DNA of 64,000 nt from Holdemanella sp. MSK.7.32 (GCF_024460475.1 NZ_JANFYN010000006.1:12141-76140), one strand, 5' to 3'. Positions 32,429 through 41,426 are shown, numbered from the stretch's first letter. A program made the numbers and translations. The notes: generated by a model not told the origin, from the sequence alone.

Positions 32429-34179
32429 TTGTTTCTCTACAAGATGTTGAATATACAGATTTTATATATTGGCAGGAAACAGAAAGCTTTATAAATGGTG
32501 TGGCCTCTGCGACAGGAAATGTTGAGTTGTTCTTTGATGAAAAAGTGGATCGAGACTCTAGTTTAGTTATTTATGATGGCAAAGAAATTGATTTAAACCA
32601 AGAACATACTTTTATCGATATTCAAAAAGAAGGAATCACGCAGCTTGTATTTATTTTAAAAGATATAGATGGTTATGCTTTACAGGAAGGTGAAAAAACA
32701 ATTCTATTAGATACGACAATACCAGATATTGTATTCAATGCAGGCAATCAAAATATCATAGATGTGCTTCCTTTAGAAGATAAAGAAACTATTCATGTAA
32801 AGATATTCGAACAAAATGTGAAAAGTATTGAGGTTTATTTAGATGATGAACAAATGGATTGTGAAGAACTTGAATTTGATGTGGATGTTACATCCAAAAA
32901 TAAATCTTTACGAATAATCTGTACAGATATTGCACAAAATAAGTTGGAAAGAGAAATTAAAATTTTACCTATTGAATATCCTGAATGTTTATTAAATTCT
33001 GTCGTGTACACAAAAGAAAATCATTCTAATCTGCAATTTGAATCTGTATGTAAACAGGCTTTTAATCTGCATGTATATTGTGATGGTATATATTATTATT
33101 CACTCGATTTAGAAGACAAAAATAAAGTGTTGATTGATCATTCAAAAAATGGAAAGTATACATTTGAGTTAGAACATAAAGAGTATCCACAATTTAAAAA
33201 AAGTATCGAAGGCTCTATTGAATATTCTAATATTTTGCCAATAGTCACATTAACTCCTTCAAGTAAGCTATCCAATGAGGATGTCATTGTGAAAGCAATC
33301 CGTAATGTATCTAAATTAGAAATAGGATATATAGATGTGGATCTCAATGGTATTAAAACGCGCTATGCGCTCAATGAAACGATTCGTTTACCAGCCATAC
33401 AGAATCAGGATGTCATCTATTGTGTGAGTGCGTATGCCAAAGATATATATGGACATGAGGTAAGTGATCAAATTTATGTCCAAATCGATAAAAAAGCCCC
33501 TTCAAGTCAGTTGTTTATGAATAATGAAAGGGTTGTGGATCGCATGAATTTAAAGAAACAACCCAGTCTAGAATACAAGTATGATGATGCAAATGCGTAT
33601 ATGCGGGTGGAATACTATTTAAATGATACTTTCATGGATATGGATTTTGAGAAAGTCTTTAATCGTATGATGAAAGATGATGTATTAAAAATTGTGACAT
33701 ATACAAATGATGTGCTGATGAACCTAGAAAAGAAAGAATATGAATTTGTATTTAGTCCCGATAAAGAGATTGAAATGGTTTCAAAAAGTGAACAAGTTCT
33801 AGAAAAAGATGAAGTGGTTGAATTTGAACGTGTCTGGGTTGTAAATGAAGATAATGAAGTGGTCTTAAAAAAGAATACGAAACATATTCAAAAGGTTTCT
33901 AAGCCCAAAATTCACTATACGCGTAAAAAGAATAAGGTACAAATATGGTCTGAAGATAAGATCGAGTATGTTTTAGTCAATGGTAAACGTGTACAGATTG
34001 AAAAAGATGTGGTGGGACATGATTTTGTCGAGATTTCGTTAAAAAAGAAAAAGACTTCAATTGAGGTAAAGACAAAGCATCGCAAAGTATTAAAAAAAGA
34101 AGAAATCAAAAGGTCAGCTGTGAGAATCACCTCTATACAGAAAATAAGGATGTGGCTCAAACAAATCTTTAAATTATGA
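32425..34179 (+). CDS. Ig-like beta-sandwich protein of the T7-like locus
   Basis: A 584-residue protein with repeated bacterial Ig-like or Ig-like fold signatures (DTTIPDIVFNAG, IDKKAPSSQLFMNN, FELEHKEYPQFKKSI). No signal peptide, cell-wall anchor or clear membrane helix is visible. The C-terminus is strongly basic (LKKKKTSIEVKTKHRKVLKKEE) and ends in a short amphipathic helix, IRKM-like, at the very end. It may associate with the membrane or with the secretion complex from inside, or be a substrate. GGAGGA precedes the ATG at 32425; it overlaps the kinase-fold gene by four bases and EssC by four bases. No close family is recognised, and it has no counterpart in the standard Ess/Yuk operon. 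Confidence 0.6.
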   Translation: MIVSLQDVEYTDFIYWQETESFINGVASATGNVELFFDEKVDRDSSLVIYDGKEIDLNQEHTFIDIQKEGITQLVFILKDIDGYALQEGEKTILLDTTIPDIVFNAGNQNIIDVLPLEDKETIHVKIFEQNVKSIEVYLDDEQMDCEELEFDVDVTSKNKSLRIICTDIAQNKLEREIKILPIEYPECLLNSVVYTKENHSNLQFESVCKQAFNLHVYCDGIYYYSLDLEDKNKVLIDHSKNGKYTFELEHKEYPQFKKSIEGSIEYSNILPIVTLTPSSKLSNEDVIVKAIRNVSKLEIGYIDVDLNGIKTRYALNETIRLPAIQNQDVIYCVSAYAKDIYGHEVSDQIYVQIDKKAPSSQLFMNNERVVDRMNLKKQPSLEYKYDDANAYMRVEYYLNDTFMDMDFEKVFNRMMKDDVLKIVTYTNDVLMNLEKKEYEFVFSPDKEIEMVSKSEQVLEKDEVVEFERVWVVNEDNEVVLKKNTKHIQKVSKPKIHYTRKKNKVQIWSEDKIEYVLVNGKRVQIEKDVVGHDFVEISLKKKKTSIEVKTKHRKVLKKEEIKRSAVRITSIQKIRMWLKQIFKL

Positions 34180-37100
34180 TCAAACTATGGGTATACACAG
34201 ACAAATCCTGCCACTACTTTGATTTGAACTGCGCAAAGTCATTTTCAAAGTACTTCTTTGAAAAAAGAAGGAATGGTGTGTGTATCGTATGGAATCAATC
34301 TAAAAAAATATTGAGATATGGCGAATCGTGTATTCTAGGTGAAGTTTTATTTTATTTAGAAGAAATAGAAAGTACAATGTGCCATTTTCCAATTTCTAAA
34401 AAGATAAAGGTTGGAAGAAGTGAAGCATGTGATATTCAATTATGTACAAATGGAGTGTCTAGGTATCATTTTCAAATTGAAGAAGGTGTATTACAGGATT
34501 TTGATAGTTTGAACGGTACGTATGTCAATTCGAAACGAGTTAAAAGATGCAGCCTTTGTATGCAGGATGAAATTGTGTTTGCGAACATTCGCATGATTTA
34601 TTTTAAAAACTATGTGCTTTTGGATATGGTCAATAATCCTTATAGTAATGTAGAGCTAGATTGTAAAAATGCAGTATATTATCCGTCCTGTTTAAATGTT
34701 GAAATGCCAAAGGTTCAAAAATTTGATATTCAGATGCCACAAATTATGCGTACAGTTCAAAAACAAAGTCTTTTTAGTGCGATAGGACCGAGTTGTATGA
34801 TCGCAAGTTCTGGTTTTATCTCGTCCATTTTGATTGGGTATCTTCAAAAACAAAGAATAGAATCACTCTTCACAAGTATGATCAGCTCTTTGACAATGGC
34901 ATTTACTTTTATGGTGTATGGCCTTTACAACCGGAATTATCAATACAAATTAAGTGTAAAAGAGAGCACAAAAAGTATCGATATGTATAATGCCTACATA
35001 GAGAAGATGTATGAAAAGGGTGTTATATCTAAAGGTACATTTAAAAAGCAGATGGATGAATATATTACTAAATATATAGATACATATCAACACGAAAACA
35101 GAGATGTGATCTATGTCGGGTGTGCATACAATGCGTGGTGCAAAATAAGTTATCGTGAAGTTTCGTATGAATATGCACTTGATGAGTTGATGCAGAAAAG
35201 AGAACAGTTAATTTCAAATTTAAATCAATTTGTACAAGTTCCTATATTTTTGAGACATGGAGAGGTTTGTTGGATTCAAGGCGATGTGAAGGCAAGTATT
35301 ATTTTATTTGAAAATTATTTGTGGTATTCCAAACAAAAACGTAAATGGGTATGGCTTCAACAGTTTGATGGAATGAAACAAATTCTTTTAAATCCCTATT
35401 GTGCTATTTGTGAAAAAATCGATACCGATACAATTGTCGTTGATGTAGAAGGAAAATATCTTCCTAAGTCGTATTATTGTTTGATTTATGTGGGGAACCA
35501 AAAACCATCTTTCCATTATGACTACCAAATTGAAACAATTGCGATAACAGAATTAAGCTTAGATCGAAAACGGTTTGTATTGCGGAATGAAGATTCAAAT
35601 TTCTATGATCAACTAATCAAAATAGGTCCTATTCGAAAATCTGAGTATGTAATGAAAGTTCCCGTAGGTATTGATGAGTCCCAACAAATTGTTGTTATGG
35701 ATTTTCAAGAGTATGGGCCTCATGGCTTAGTTGCAGGAATGACAGGTTTTGGCAAGAGTGAATTTATTAGTTTTCTTTTGATGATGCTGATATGGCATAA
35801 TACACCTCAACAATTTCAATATGTATTGATCGATTTTAAGGGCGGTGCCTTTGGACAACCCTTTTATGAATTTGCGCATTGTGCAGGAATTGTGACCAAT
35901 TTAGATGCACAATCTATGGAACGTTTCTTTCAGAGCATGAATTATGAATTGGAGAAAAGGCAACGCTTGTTCTTAAAAGAAAAAGTATCGGATATTCATT
36001 CCTACAATAAGATCCATACAATGTCACATTTATGGATCTTTGTGGATGAATTTGCCCAATTGAAAATGCGATTTCCACAATTTATGTCACAACTGCAGGA
36101 AATTGCACGAATTGGAAGATCACTAGGCATCCATTTGGTTTTAAGCACACAAAAACCTTCTGGCATCATTGATGATCAAGTTTGGTCCAATACAACTTGG
36201 CGAGCTTGTTTTCATGTGAGTAGTATACAAGATAGTCGTGAAATGCTTCAAAATGAAATGGCGTATCATTTAAAAAATCCAGGTGATATGATTCTTCAAC
36301 ACCAACAAAAGAATCAATCTTGTCGAAGTTTTTATTTACAAAGTTCAATAGATGAAATATGTTGGCGTGAAATCAACGAGAAAAAGGAAGTACTGCATTC
36401 AAAACATCATGCGGGTAAGCGTGTCATGGATGTATTAAAGGATCAAATTCATGATTTAAAGGAAGTAAGAGAATGGGTGTTATTACCGAAAGACATTCCG
36501 GAACATGTATTTGGTGTGTTAGATCTTCCTTTTGAACAAAAACAATGTGAAATTGAATTTATGTCAATACAGTTGTTTTATACAAAAAGTCTAGATATTG
36601 TATATCGTTTGATCAAGTATTTTGAAAATGAAACAATCTATGTCTATGGAACAAATATGTTGGATTCCTATGTTGATTTTAGTTTCTTTCAATCTCGCTA
36701 TTTTTCAAAGATTCATGAAGGTGTTTGTATCATTTTTGAAGATGAGAATTTGGATCTTTCTGAATTGGATGAACGTGTAATTTCGTTTGTGGTTACGAAT
36801 AATGAAAATACAAATTTTAAATGGATCTTAAATAAGTATGTATTTGATATAGAGAGTTTAGATGATAAACGGATATTTTTTGACACCTACCATCTGCCTT
36901 CGTATCTAAATATGACGCTGTATCACAATACATATGTTGAAATTTTATATCGAAAGATAAAAGAAACAAATCTTAAATCAAGAGCTACAAAATCGATGAT
37001 ATTCAATAAGGATAAAAATTGTATTGGTTTTGAATGTAAAGGTGATCGACCGGTTTTTATGGATGAAACAAAAAAGTTGTTCATTTTATATATGCATACG

Positions 37101-37376
37101 GATTATGTACATGAAGTAAATCGTATATGTGAGAGTTTAGCACATTTAAAAATTACGAGTGATTGGCATCAAGAGAGTGATGTATATGTCGTGTGTGTAG
37201 ATGTTAGTTTATTGAATGAGGATGCATTTCAAAAGAAACTATACAATGCTCAAATTGTATGGGTTGGTTATGGTTTAAAAGAATATGGATATATGTTAAA
37301 GCGAAAGCTTCCATATGAACATTTTGATTGTGTCTTTTTTAAAGATCAAAATGAAGGGGTTGGTATTTGTGAATGA
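34176..37376 (+). CDS. essC: EssC-like FtsK/SpoIIIE ATPase with one intact ATPase domain
   Basis: Motor of type VII secretion. The 1066 residues carry an N-terminal FHA-like domain near 75-125 (KVGRSEACDIQL, GVSRYHF, SLNGTYVNSKRV). Two membrane helices follow near 200-252. ATPase domain D1 has Walker A GMTGFGKS at 521-528 and Walker B LWIFVDEF at 619-626, plus YVLIDFKGGAFG and RIGRSLGIHLVLSTQKP. After residue 740 the regions where D2 and D3 should lie keep the start pattern (VFGVLDLPFEQKQ, IGFECKGDRPVFMDE) but no Walker A. It is therefore shorter than usual (about 1400-1500) with degenerate D2/D3. It begins in an ATGA overlap with the Ig-like gene. Confidence 0.88.
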   Translation: MIKLWVYTDKSCHYFDLNCAKSFSKYFFEKRRNGVCIVWNQSKKILRYGESCILGEVLFYLEEIESTMCHFPISKKIKVGRSEACDIQLCTNGVSRYHFQIEEGVLQDFDSLNGTYVNSKRVKRCSLCMQDEIVFANIRMIYFKNYVLLDMVNNPYSNVELDCKNAVYYPSCLNVEMPKVQKFDIQMPQIMRTVQKQSLFSAIGPSCMIASSGFISSILIGYLQKQRIESLFTSMISSLTMAFTFMVYGLYNRNYQYKLSVKESTKSIDMYNAYIEKMYEKGVISKGTFKKQMDEYITKYIDTYQHENRDVIYVGCAYNAWCKISYREVSYEYALDELMQKREQLISNLNQFVQVPIFLRHGEVCWIQGDVKASIILFENYLWYSKQKRKWVWLQQFDGMKQILLNPYCAICEKIDTDTIVVDVEGKYLPKSYYCLIYVGNQKPSFHYDYQIETIAITELSLDRKRFVLRNEDSNFYDQLIKIGPIRKSEYVMKVPVGIDESQQIVVMDFQEYGPHGLVAGMTGFGKSEFISFLLMMLIWHNTPQQFQYVLIDFKGGAFGQPFYEFAHCAGIVTNLDAQSMERFFQSMNYELEKRQRLFLKEKVSDIHSYNKIHTMSHLWIFVDEFAQLKMRFPQFMSQLQEIARIGRSLGIHLVLSTQKPSGIIDDQVWSNTTWRACFHVSSIQDSREMLQNEMAYHLKNPGDMILQHQQKNQSCRSFYLQSSIDEICWREINEKKEVLHSKHHAGKRVMDVLKDQIHDLKEVREWVLLPKDIPEHVFGVLDLPFEQKQCEIEFMSIQLFYTKSLDIVYRLIKYFENETIYVYGTNMLDSYVDFSFFQSRYFSKIHEGVCIIFEDENLDLSELDERVISFVVTNNENTNFKWILNKYVFDIESLDDKRIFFDTYHLPSYLNMTLYHNTYVEILYRKIKETNLKSRATKSMIFNKDKNCIGFECKGDRPVFMDETKKLFILYMHTDYVHEVNRICESLAHLKITSDWHQESDVYVVCVDVSLLNEDAFQKKLYNAQIVWVGYGLKEYGYMLKRKLPYEHFDCVFFKDQNEGVGICE

Positions 37377-37575
37377 GGTTGGTATATATTTGTCACTTGA
37401 TCTAAGAATGGTATATGTATCTCAATTGTATGTTGTAAAAATGTTTTTGAATGAGTTTTTAGGTTATGAAATACAGTATGTGTTTAATGTGACAGGAAAT
37501 TATTTTTTAGCTTTAAATAAAACGTTTCAAGAAAATCAAATCGCTTATGGCGATATCTTAATCTATGGGAGGTAA
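37369..37575 (+). CDS. YukD/EsaB-like ubiquitin-fold small protein
   Basis: A 68-residue protein starting at GTG 37369, which lies inside the end of essC; GAAGGGG is nine bases upstream. The sequence ends QENQIAYGDILIYGR, closely resembling the end of YukD/EsaB proteins (GxxDGDxLxI), and its length and position next to EssC fit. EsaB is a ubiquitin-like accessory of type VII secretion. A longer in-frame version starting within essC exists but is less likely. The fold call rests on a short motif and context. Confidence 0.6.
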   Translation: MNEVGIYLSLDLRMVYVSQLYVVKMFLNEFLGYEIQYVFNVTGNYFLALNKTFQENQIAYGDILIYGR

Positions 37576-37577
37576 AA

Positions 37578-37871
37578 ATGAAAATATCAGTGGATTATTC
37601 TGAAGTATATCAAGCAAGTGTCTATGTAAAAAACAAAGCGGATAGCTATAATGATCTAATTCAGAATCTTTATAAAAAAGTGGAGCAGATGCAAAGTATC
37701 TGGCAGGGTGTAGATCATTTAGCTTTTCAAAATCAGCTAGAAGAATTTAGACCTTCATTAAATGAAATGTATCAAGTGATTCAAGAATACAGCAATGTAT
37801 TGAAGCAGACAGCTTCGGTTTATGAACAGCTTCAACAAGATCGTGTTGCACAAGCTAGATTGTTGTTGTAG
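37578..37871 (+). CDS. WXG100 protein 1 (EsxA-like)
   Basis: A 97-residue helical hairpin protein with the WXG motif in MQSIWQGVDHLAFQNQL near the middle. The helices are amphipathic, and no signal peptide is present. WXG100 proteins are secreted as dimers by type VII systems. GGGAGGT precedes the ATG, two bases after the YukD-like gene. The C-terminal YxxxD/E export signal is suggested by VYEQLQQD (Tyr then Gln/Asp), but is not exact. Confidence 0.92.
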   Translation: MKISVDYSEVYQASVYVKNKADSYNDLIQNLYKKVEQMQSIWQGVDHLAFQNQLEEFRPSLNEMYQVIQEYSNVLKQTASVYEQLQQDRVAQARLLL

Positions 37872-37883
37872 AAGGAGAAAAGT

Positions 37884-38168
37884 ATGGCACAAATTCAAAT
37901 ATCAAGTGAAGATGTAATGGCATATTCTAAGCAGGTGGATGCGTATGCCAATGAGATTCGAACTGTATTTAACGAAATTGAATCCAGAATGTATTATGTG
38001 GAATCTATTTGGCAATCTCCAGCTTCGAAATACTTTATGGAACAATTTCAAACGTTGAATCCAGCAATGATGTCGTATTTAGATACGTTAGCACGCTTTT
38101 CTACGTACTTACATCAAACCGCAAATCTATATCAGGAAAACGAACAATCTTTGATGCGTTATGAATGA
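37884..38168 (+). CDS. WXG100-like protein 2 (W-Q-S variant)
   Basis: A 94-residue paralogue of the preceding protein. The turn motif is SIWQSPASKYFMEQF, so the glycine of WXG is replaced by serine. The C-terminal LYQENEQSL may supply a YxxxD/E-like signal (Tyr, then Glu four later). Probably the partner subunit of a heterodimer. AGAAGGAGAA precedes the ATG. Its stop overlaps the next start (ATGAATGA). Confidence 0.88.
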   Translation: MAQIQISSEDVMAYSKQVDAYANEIRTVFNEIESRMYYVESIWQSPASKYFMEQFQTLNPAMMSYLDTLARFSTYLHQTANLYQENEQSLMRYE

Positions 38169-38334
38169 GATAAATTTCTACAATGCCTTGTCTAGTGATT
38201 TAAGTGCGTTGTTAAATCAGACAAAAAATATTGTATCGAATGAAGAGTTTGTCTATGTGAATCAAAAGGTCAGTCGAATTCAATATTTGATTCAAATTCA
38301 GATGCAGGGGATTATGAATCGTGAACGGCGATAG
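38161..38334 (+). CDS. 57-residue helical protein between WXG100-2 and the candidate effector
   Basis: ATG at 38161 overlaps the end of WXG100-2 and the stop TAG is at 38332-38334, overlapping the next gene by 14 bases. The product, MNEINFYNALSSDLSALL then NQTKNIVSNEEFVYV and so on to MNRERR, is predicted helical with regular hydrophobic spacing. Small helical partners are common next to LXG-type substrates, so it may be a targeting chaperone. This is inferred from position and composition only. No independent ribosome site is seen, so it probably relies on reinitiation. Confidence 0.6.
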   Translation: MNEINFYNALSSDLSALLNQTKNIVSNEEFVYVNQKVSRIQYLIQIQMQGIMNRERR

Positions 38335-39115
38335 TATAGCTTGTCAAAATCTAAGTCTTGAATATAAGGCGCTCGCTTCTAGGCCTCTATCTTCAAAAGA
38401 TCCGACAATTAATGAAAGGCAATATCGCATCGCAAAAGAAATAATGGATATTGCGAATTATTTATCGAAGAGTGCATCTTTAATTGAGTCTTGCGAGCAC
38501 AAACAAAGTGCTTGGAAACCTGGAAAGGTGAATTTGATCAAGTATACAAACTTGAATTTAGTTTCACAATTGACAAAACAGAGTCGCTATTCGTATGGTT
38601 CAGTTCGCTATACAAAGTCATTTAAAGAATGGAATAAAAATTACACAAAGCCTTATTTCCATGTAGGGGCCGATGCCACACTTCTTGATGGAGAAATTAA
38701 ATCGAGTATTAGTGCAAGAATATGGAAGAACAAGAAATTTGATCCGCGTATAGTATTAAATGCCGAGTCAAGTCTAGCGTTATTATCTTCTACAGTAAAT
38801 GCGCGTATTGGAAATTCAAAAGTTTATGCGAGCGCTCGAGCAACAGGGCAAGTTGGTGTTGCGTATGCGACTTGTAAAGCTGCTTTTTCTAGGAAAGAAC
38901 AGTCGTTTGAAGCTGGAGTTGGTGTTGCAGCCTTACGCGGCGAAACACGTTGTGTATTGAACATTCTTGGGGCGAAAGTCACTTTAACGGCACAAGGAAG
39001 TGTAGGTAGTGCAGAGGCTAATTTCTCTTATCATTTTTCTAGCAGGGAGTGGGAAATCGGCTCAAAACTTGGCTTTATTGCGGGACTGGGCTTTAAAATC
39101 AACGTAAGTTATTAG
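38321..39115 (+). CDS. Candidate T7-secreted effector with Ala/Gly-rich beta domain
   Basis: A 264-residue protein starting at GTG 38321. Residues about 1-85 are helical, much shorter than a full LXG domain. The region from about 110 repeats a pattern of small residues with alternating strands (VGADATLL, SSLALLSSTVNARIG, VYASARATGQVGVAYATC) and ends GLGFKINVSY. It resembles the Gly/Ala-rich C-terminal part seen in several LXG-associated proteins. No signal peptide. Position after two WXG100 genes and before a DUF4176 gene supports a secreted substrate. The enzymatic or membrane activity is unknown. Confidence 0.55.
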   Translation: MNGDSIACQNLSLEYKALASRPLSSKDPTINERQYRIAKEIMDIANYLSKSASLIESCEHKQSAWKPGKVNLIKYTNLNLVSQLTKQSRYSYGSVRYTKSFKEWNKNYTKPYFHVGADATLLDGEIKSSISARIWKNKKFDPRIVLNAESSLALLSSTVNARIGNSKVYASARATGQVGVAYATCKAAFSRKEQSFEAGVGVAALRGETRCVLNILGAKVTLTAQGSVGSAEANFSYHFSSREWEIGSKLGFIAGLGFKINVSY

Positions 39116-39127
39116 AAAGGAGTCGGC

Positions 39128-39400
39128 ATGAAAGATTTATTACCGATTGGTAGTGTTGTCACTTTAAAAGAGGGGACAAAGAAATTAATGATCATGGGGC
39201 GTCTTCAACAAAATATGAAGACAAAAAAACTCTATGATTATGCGGGATGTTTATGGCCAGAAGGCTATATGGATAAGGAGCATTGTTACGTATTTGATCA
39301 TGAGGATATAGATTGTTTATTCTATATAGGGTTACAGGATATAGAAGAATTTAATTTTCGGTTTGAACTGGATGAAATGATGAAAAAAATGGGCCACTAG
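39128..39400 (+). CDS. DUF4176-family protein
   Basis: A 90-residue protein with the DUF4176 pattern: LLPIGSVVTLKEGTKKLMIMGR, then YDYAGCLWPEGY and an acidic helical end. DUF4176 genes commonly sit beside type VII LXG effectors. It may help target or neutralise the preceding product. AAAGGAG precedes the ATG. It is the last gene of the locus; a terminator follows. Confidence 0.85.
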   Translation: MKDLLPIGSVVTLKEGTKKLMIMGRLQQNMKTKKLYDYAGCLWPEGYMDKEHCYVFDHEDIDCLFYIGLQDIEEFNFRFELDEMMKKMGH

Positions 39401-39423
39401 ACTATTGTCTAATGGCCTTTTGT
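39392..39423 (+). terminator. terminator at the end of the T7-like locus
   Basis: GGCCA-C-TAGAC (39392-39402) pairs with GTCTA-A-TGGCC (39407-39417) around TATT, then TTTT. It ends the operon that starts at 30166. Confidence 0.75.
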
Positions 39424-40323
39424 TTAGTCGTCTGATTTAGATAAATCAGGTCTAGAAACTAGATATTCAGGATTGTTTGCCTTTAAATTATTGAATACAT
39501 CTTGATCGTGTACTTCAAAATTATATTTCTTTAAATAATAAACAAGACAAGCTTTTGTGACATCATCATCACTGCTCAATGTTGTATATACATCATCTTT
39601 AATGTCTTTGTATGTATTGGATACTAATACGGCAACATATGCATATGTTGTTCCACTGCTTTCGTTTGTGAAGACTTCGTCAATGACTCCAGCTTTTTTT
39701 GTCTTTGACAATGTATTGATCAAACGAGTTGATAAATCCGTAGTCTTTGTCGTTATCAATGTTTCTTTTCCAGAATATTTTGCAGAATCAACCATGTATT
39801 GTTGAGCTACTTCTTCTGGATCTGTTCCACTCTTTAATGCTTTCAAAGCTTTTTTAGCAGTTGCCTTATTCTCACATTGAATGATACGAGCTTTACTTGG
39901 TTTATATGTTTTTTGGACGTCTTTCTTTGCGTCTGTGAAGTATTTTTCGGTTAATTCACTTGCTTGTAAACTTGGGATTAGAACTTTATTCATATATTGT
40001 TTACTATTTTTGTAGCCCAATGATTGAATTTGTTCATTAAAGTTTTCCATGTTTTCTTTGTAGTTGTTAACTTGTTCTTGTGCTTTTTCCTTCATTTCCT
40101 TTGTAACTTTGACTTCTTGTTTGTAGATAGCCTGTTTTACAAGTTCCATTGTAAGATCTGTACCAGTTGATACTTTCAATAATTCATATTCATCACCCTT
40201 AGTGTATTTTGTATCACCAATAGTCATGATTGTTTCATCTTTATCCTTGATGGTTGCGGTAGCTCCAGAGCATCCTGTCAACATCATGGTAGCACATACG
40301 AATAATATAGGTGTCTTTTTCAT
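39424..40323 (-). CDS. PrsA-like foldase lipoprotein
   Basis: A 299-residue lipoprotein. The signal peptide ends in a lipobox (MMLTGCSG), so it is anchored outside the membrane. The SurA/PrsA-type N-terminal helices are followed by a region resembling the parvulin core (RIIQCENKATAKKALKAL), with YMVDSAKYSG where a FSxDxxSxxxGG-like motif is usual. Probably a peptidyl-prolyl isomerase or chaperone for exported proteins, with an atypical parvulin domain. The ATG is adjacent to the stop of the upstream foldase gene (one base shared), so the two are cotranscribed. Confidence 0.8.
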   Translation of the reverse strand: MKKTPILFVCATMMLTGCSGATATIKDKDETIMTIGDTKYTKGDEYELLKVSTGTDLTMELVKQAIYKQEVKVTKEMKEKAQEQVNNYKENMENFNEQIQSLGYKNSKQYMNKVLIPSLQASELTEKYFTDAKKDVQKTYKPSKARIIQCENKATAKKALKALKSGTDPEEVAQQYMVDSAKYSGKETLITTKTTDLSTRLINTLSKTKKAGVIDEVFTNESSGTTYAYVAVLVSNTYKDIKDDVYTTLSSDDDVTKACLVYYLKKYNFEVHDQDVFNNLKANNPEYLVSRPDLSKSDD

Positions 40324-41348
40324 TATTGATCACCTCCATAAGTTGTTTTTACATAGCTGTCGAATTTTTTCTTTGTATCTTTATCGTTGAATTTAATATC
40401 TAATTTTTTTGCATACGAATCTAAAATCTTGTATGAAAGAGAAGAATCACTGTTTAAGATGGCATACAATGCTTGGTTTGAAACAGTGTCACTTTTTGCG
40501 TTAAAAATCTTCTTTGAATTTGTTTCTTTTACATATACCTTATATAAGCTTGTTCCACTTGAACTTGTAACTGTGATCCAGTCACTTGTTTCACCTTTTT
40601 TAAGGCCGATTGCAGCTGTTACAACATCAGCAGGAACCGTTGATGTTGAACTTGAATCCGAACTTGTTGAGTTTGAATCTACATATCCTGCAAATCCATT
40701 TTTATTAGCGGTATTTGAATCTTCAGAGAAGGCTTTAGCGACATCCGCAAAGCTTTCTTTTTCTAAAGCCTTATCAATATTACTTTTCTTTTTAGCTTCT
40801 GTTTCTGTTAGATTATCGGCATCGCTAACATCCATCTTAATAATGGATACGGTTCTTGGATTTTTTTCTTCCCAAGCCTTTTTCACTTCATCAAAATGTT
40901 TAGTGATATATTTTTTATTCATTTCTTTTTCTTTTACACTTGTTAAGCAATAATCATTAAGTTCTTCATAGGATGCATAACCATATTTAGCAAGTTCTGT
41001 TGTTAGTGTAGATTCATAGTCATCACTTTGACTAGATGCGTTAGATTTAATATTAGACTCTAATGTGCTTGCCTGTTTCTTTAAATCTTTTGTAGTTTTG
41101 ATAGATTGATCGATAACGGCATTTTTATACATATTGTAGATAGTAGAGCCATCATAAGGTGTGGATTCATCATATAAATCATCAGCGGTAATGTCATCCT
41201 TATTAATGGAAGCAACAACTTGTTCATTGTTGGTTGTTTTTGCGGAAACATTATCTTTATTGGTGTCGTAGATGAAGTAGCCAATAAAACCAATAATGAT
41301 GATGGCAATAAGTACGACAAACCAGTTATTTCGTAAAATATCAGTCAT
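40323..41348 (-). CDS. Membrane-anchored parvulin-type peptidyl-prolyl isomerase
   Basis: A 341-residue protein with an N-terminal signal anchor (NNWFVVLIAIIIIGFIGYFIY) and an extracellular PrsA-like body. The parvulin signature is visible as VAKAFSEDSNTANKNGFAGYV, then the TAAIGLKKGETSDW block. A Ser-rich linker (NSTSSDSSSTSTV) interrupts the domain. It should fold proteins after export, perhaps including the type VII and surface products encoded nearby. The ATG at 41348 has AAGGAGGTT upstream; an earlier in-frame start lacks one. Divergent from the suf operon. Confidence 0.85.
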   Translation of the reverse strand: MTDILRNNWFVVLIAIIIIGFIGYFIYDTNKDNVSAKTTNNEQVVASINKDDITADDLYDESTPYDGSTIYNMYKNAVIDQSIKTTKDLKKQASTLESNIKSNASSQSDDYESTLTTELAKYGYASYEELNDYCLTSVKEKEMNKKYITKHFDEVKKAWEEKNPRTVSIIKMDVSDADNLTETEAKKKSNIDKALEKESFADVAKAFSEDSNTANKNGFAGYVDSNSTSSDSSSTSTVPADVVTAAIGLKKGETSDWITVTSSSGTSLYKVYVKETNSKKIFNAKSDTVSNQALYAILNSDSSLSYKILDSYAKKLDIKFNDKDTKKKFDSYVKTTYGGDQ

Positions 41349-41426
41349 AATTAACCTCCTTGAGAATGTCTTTTCAATTATACGAGATATCTTTTTAAAT
41401 TGCAATGAAGGCTCGAGATGTATTAA

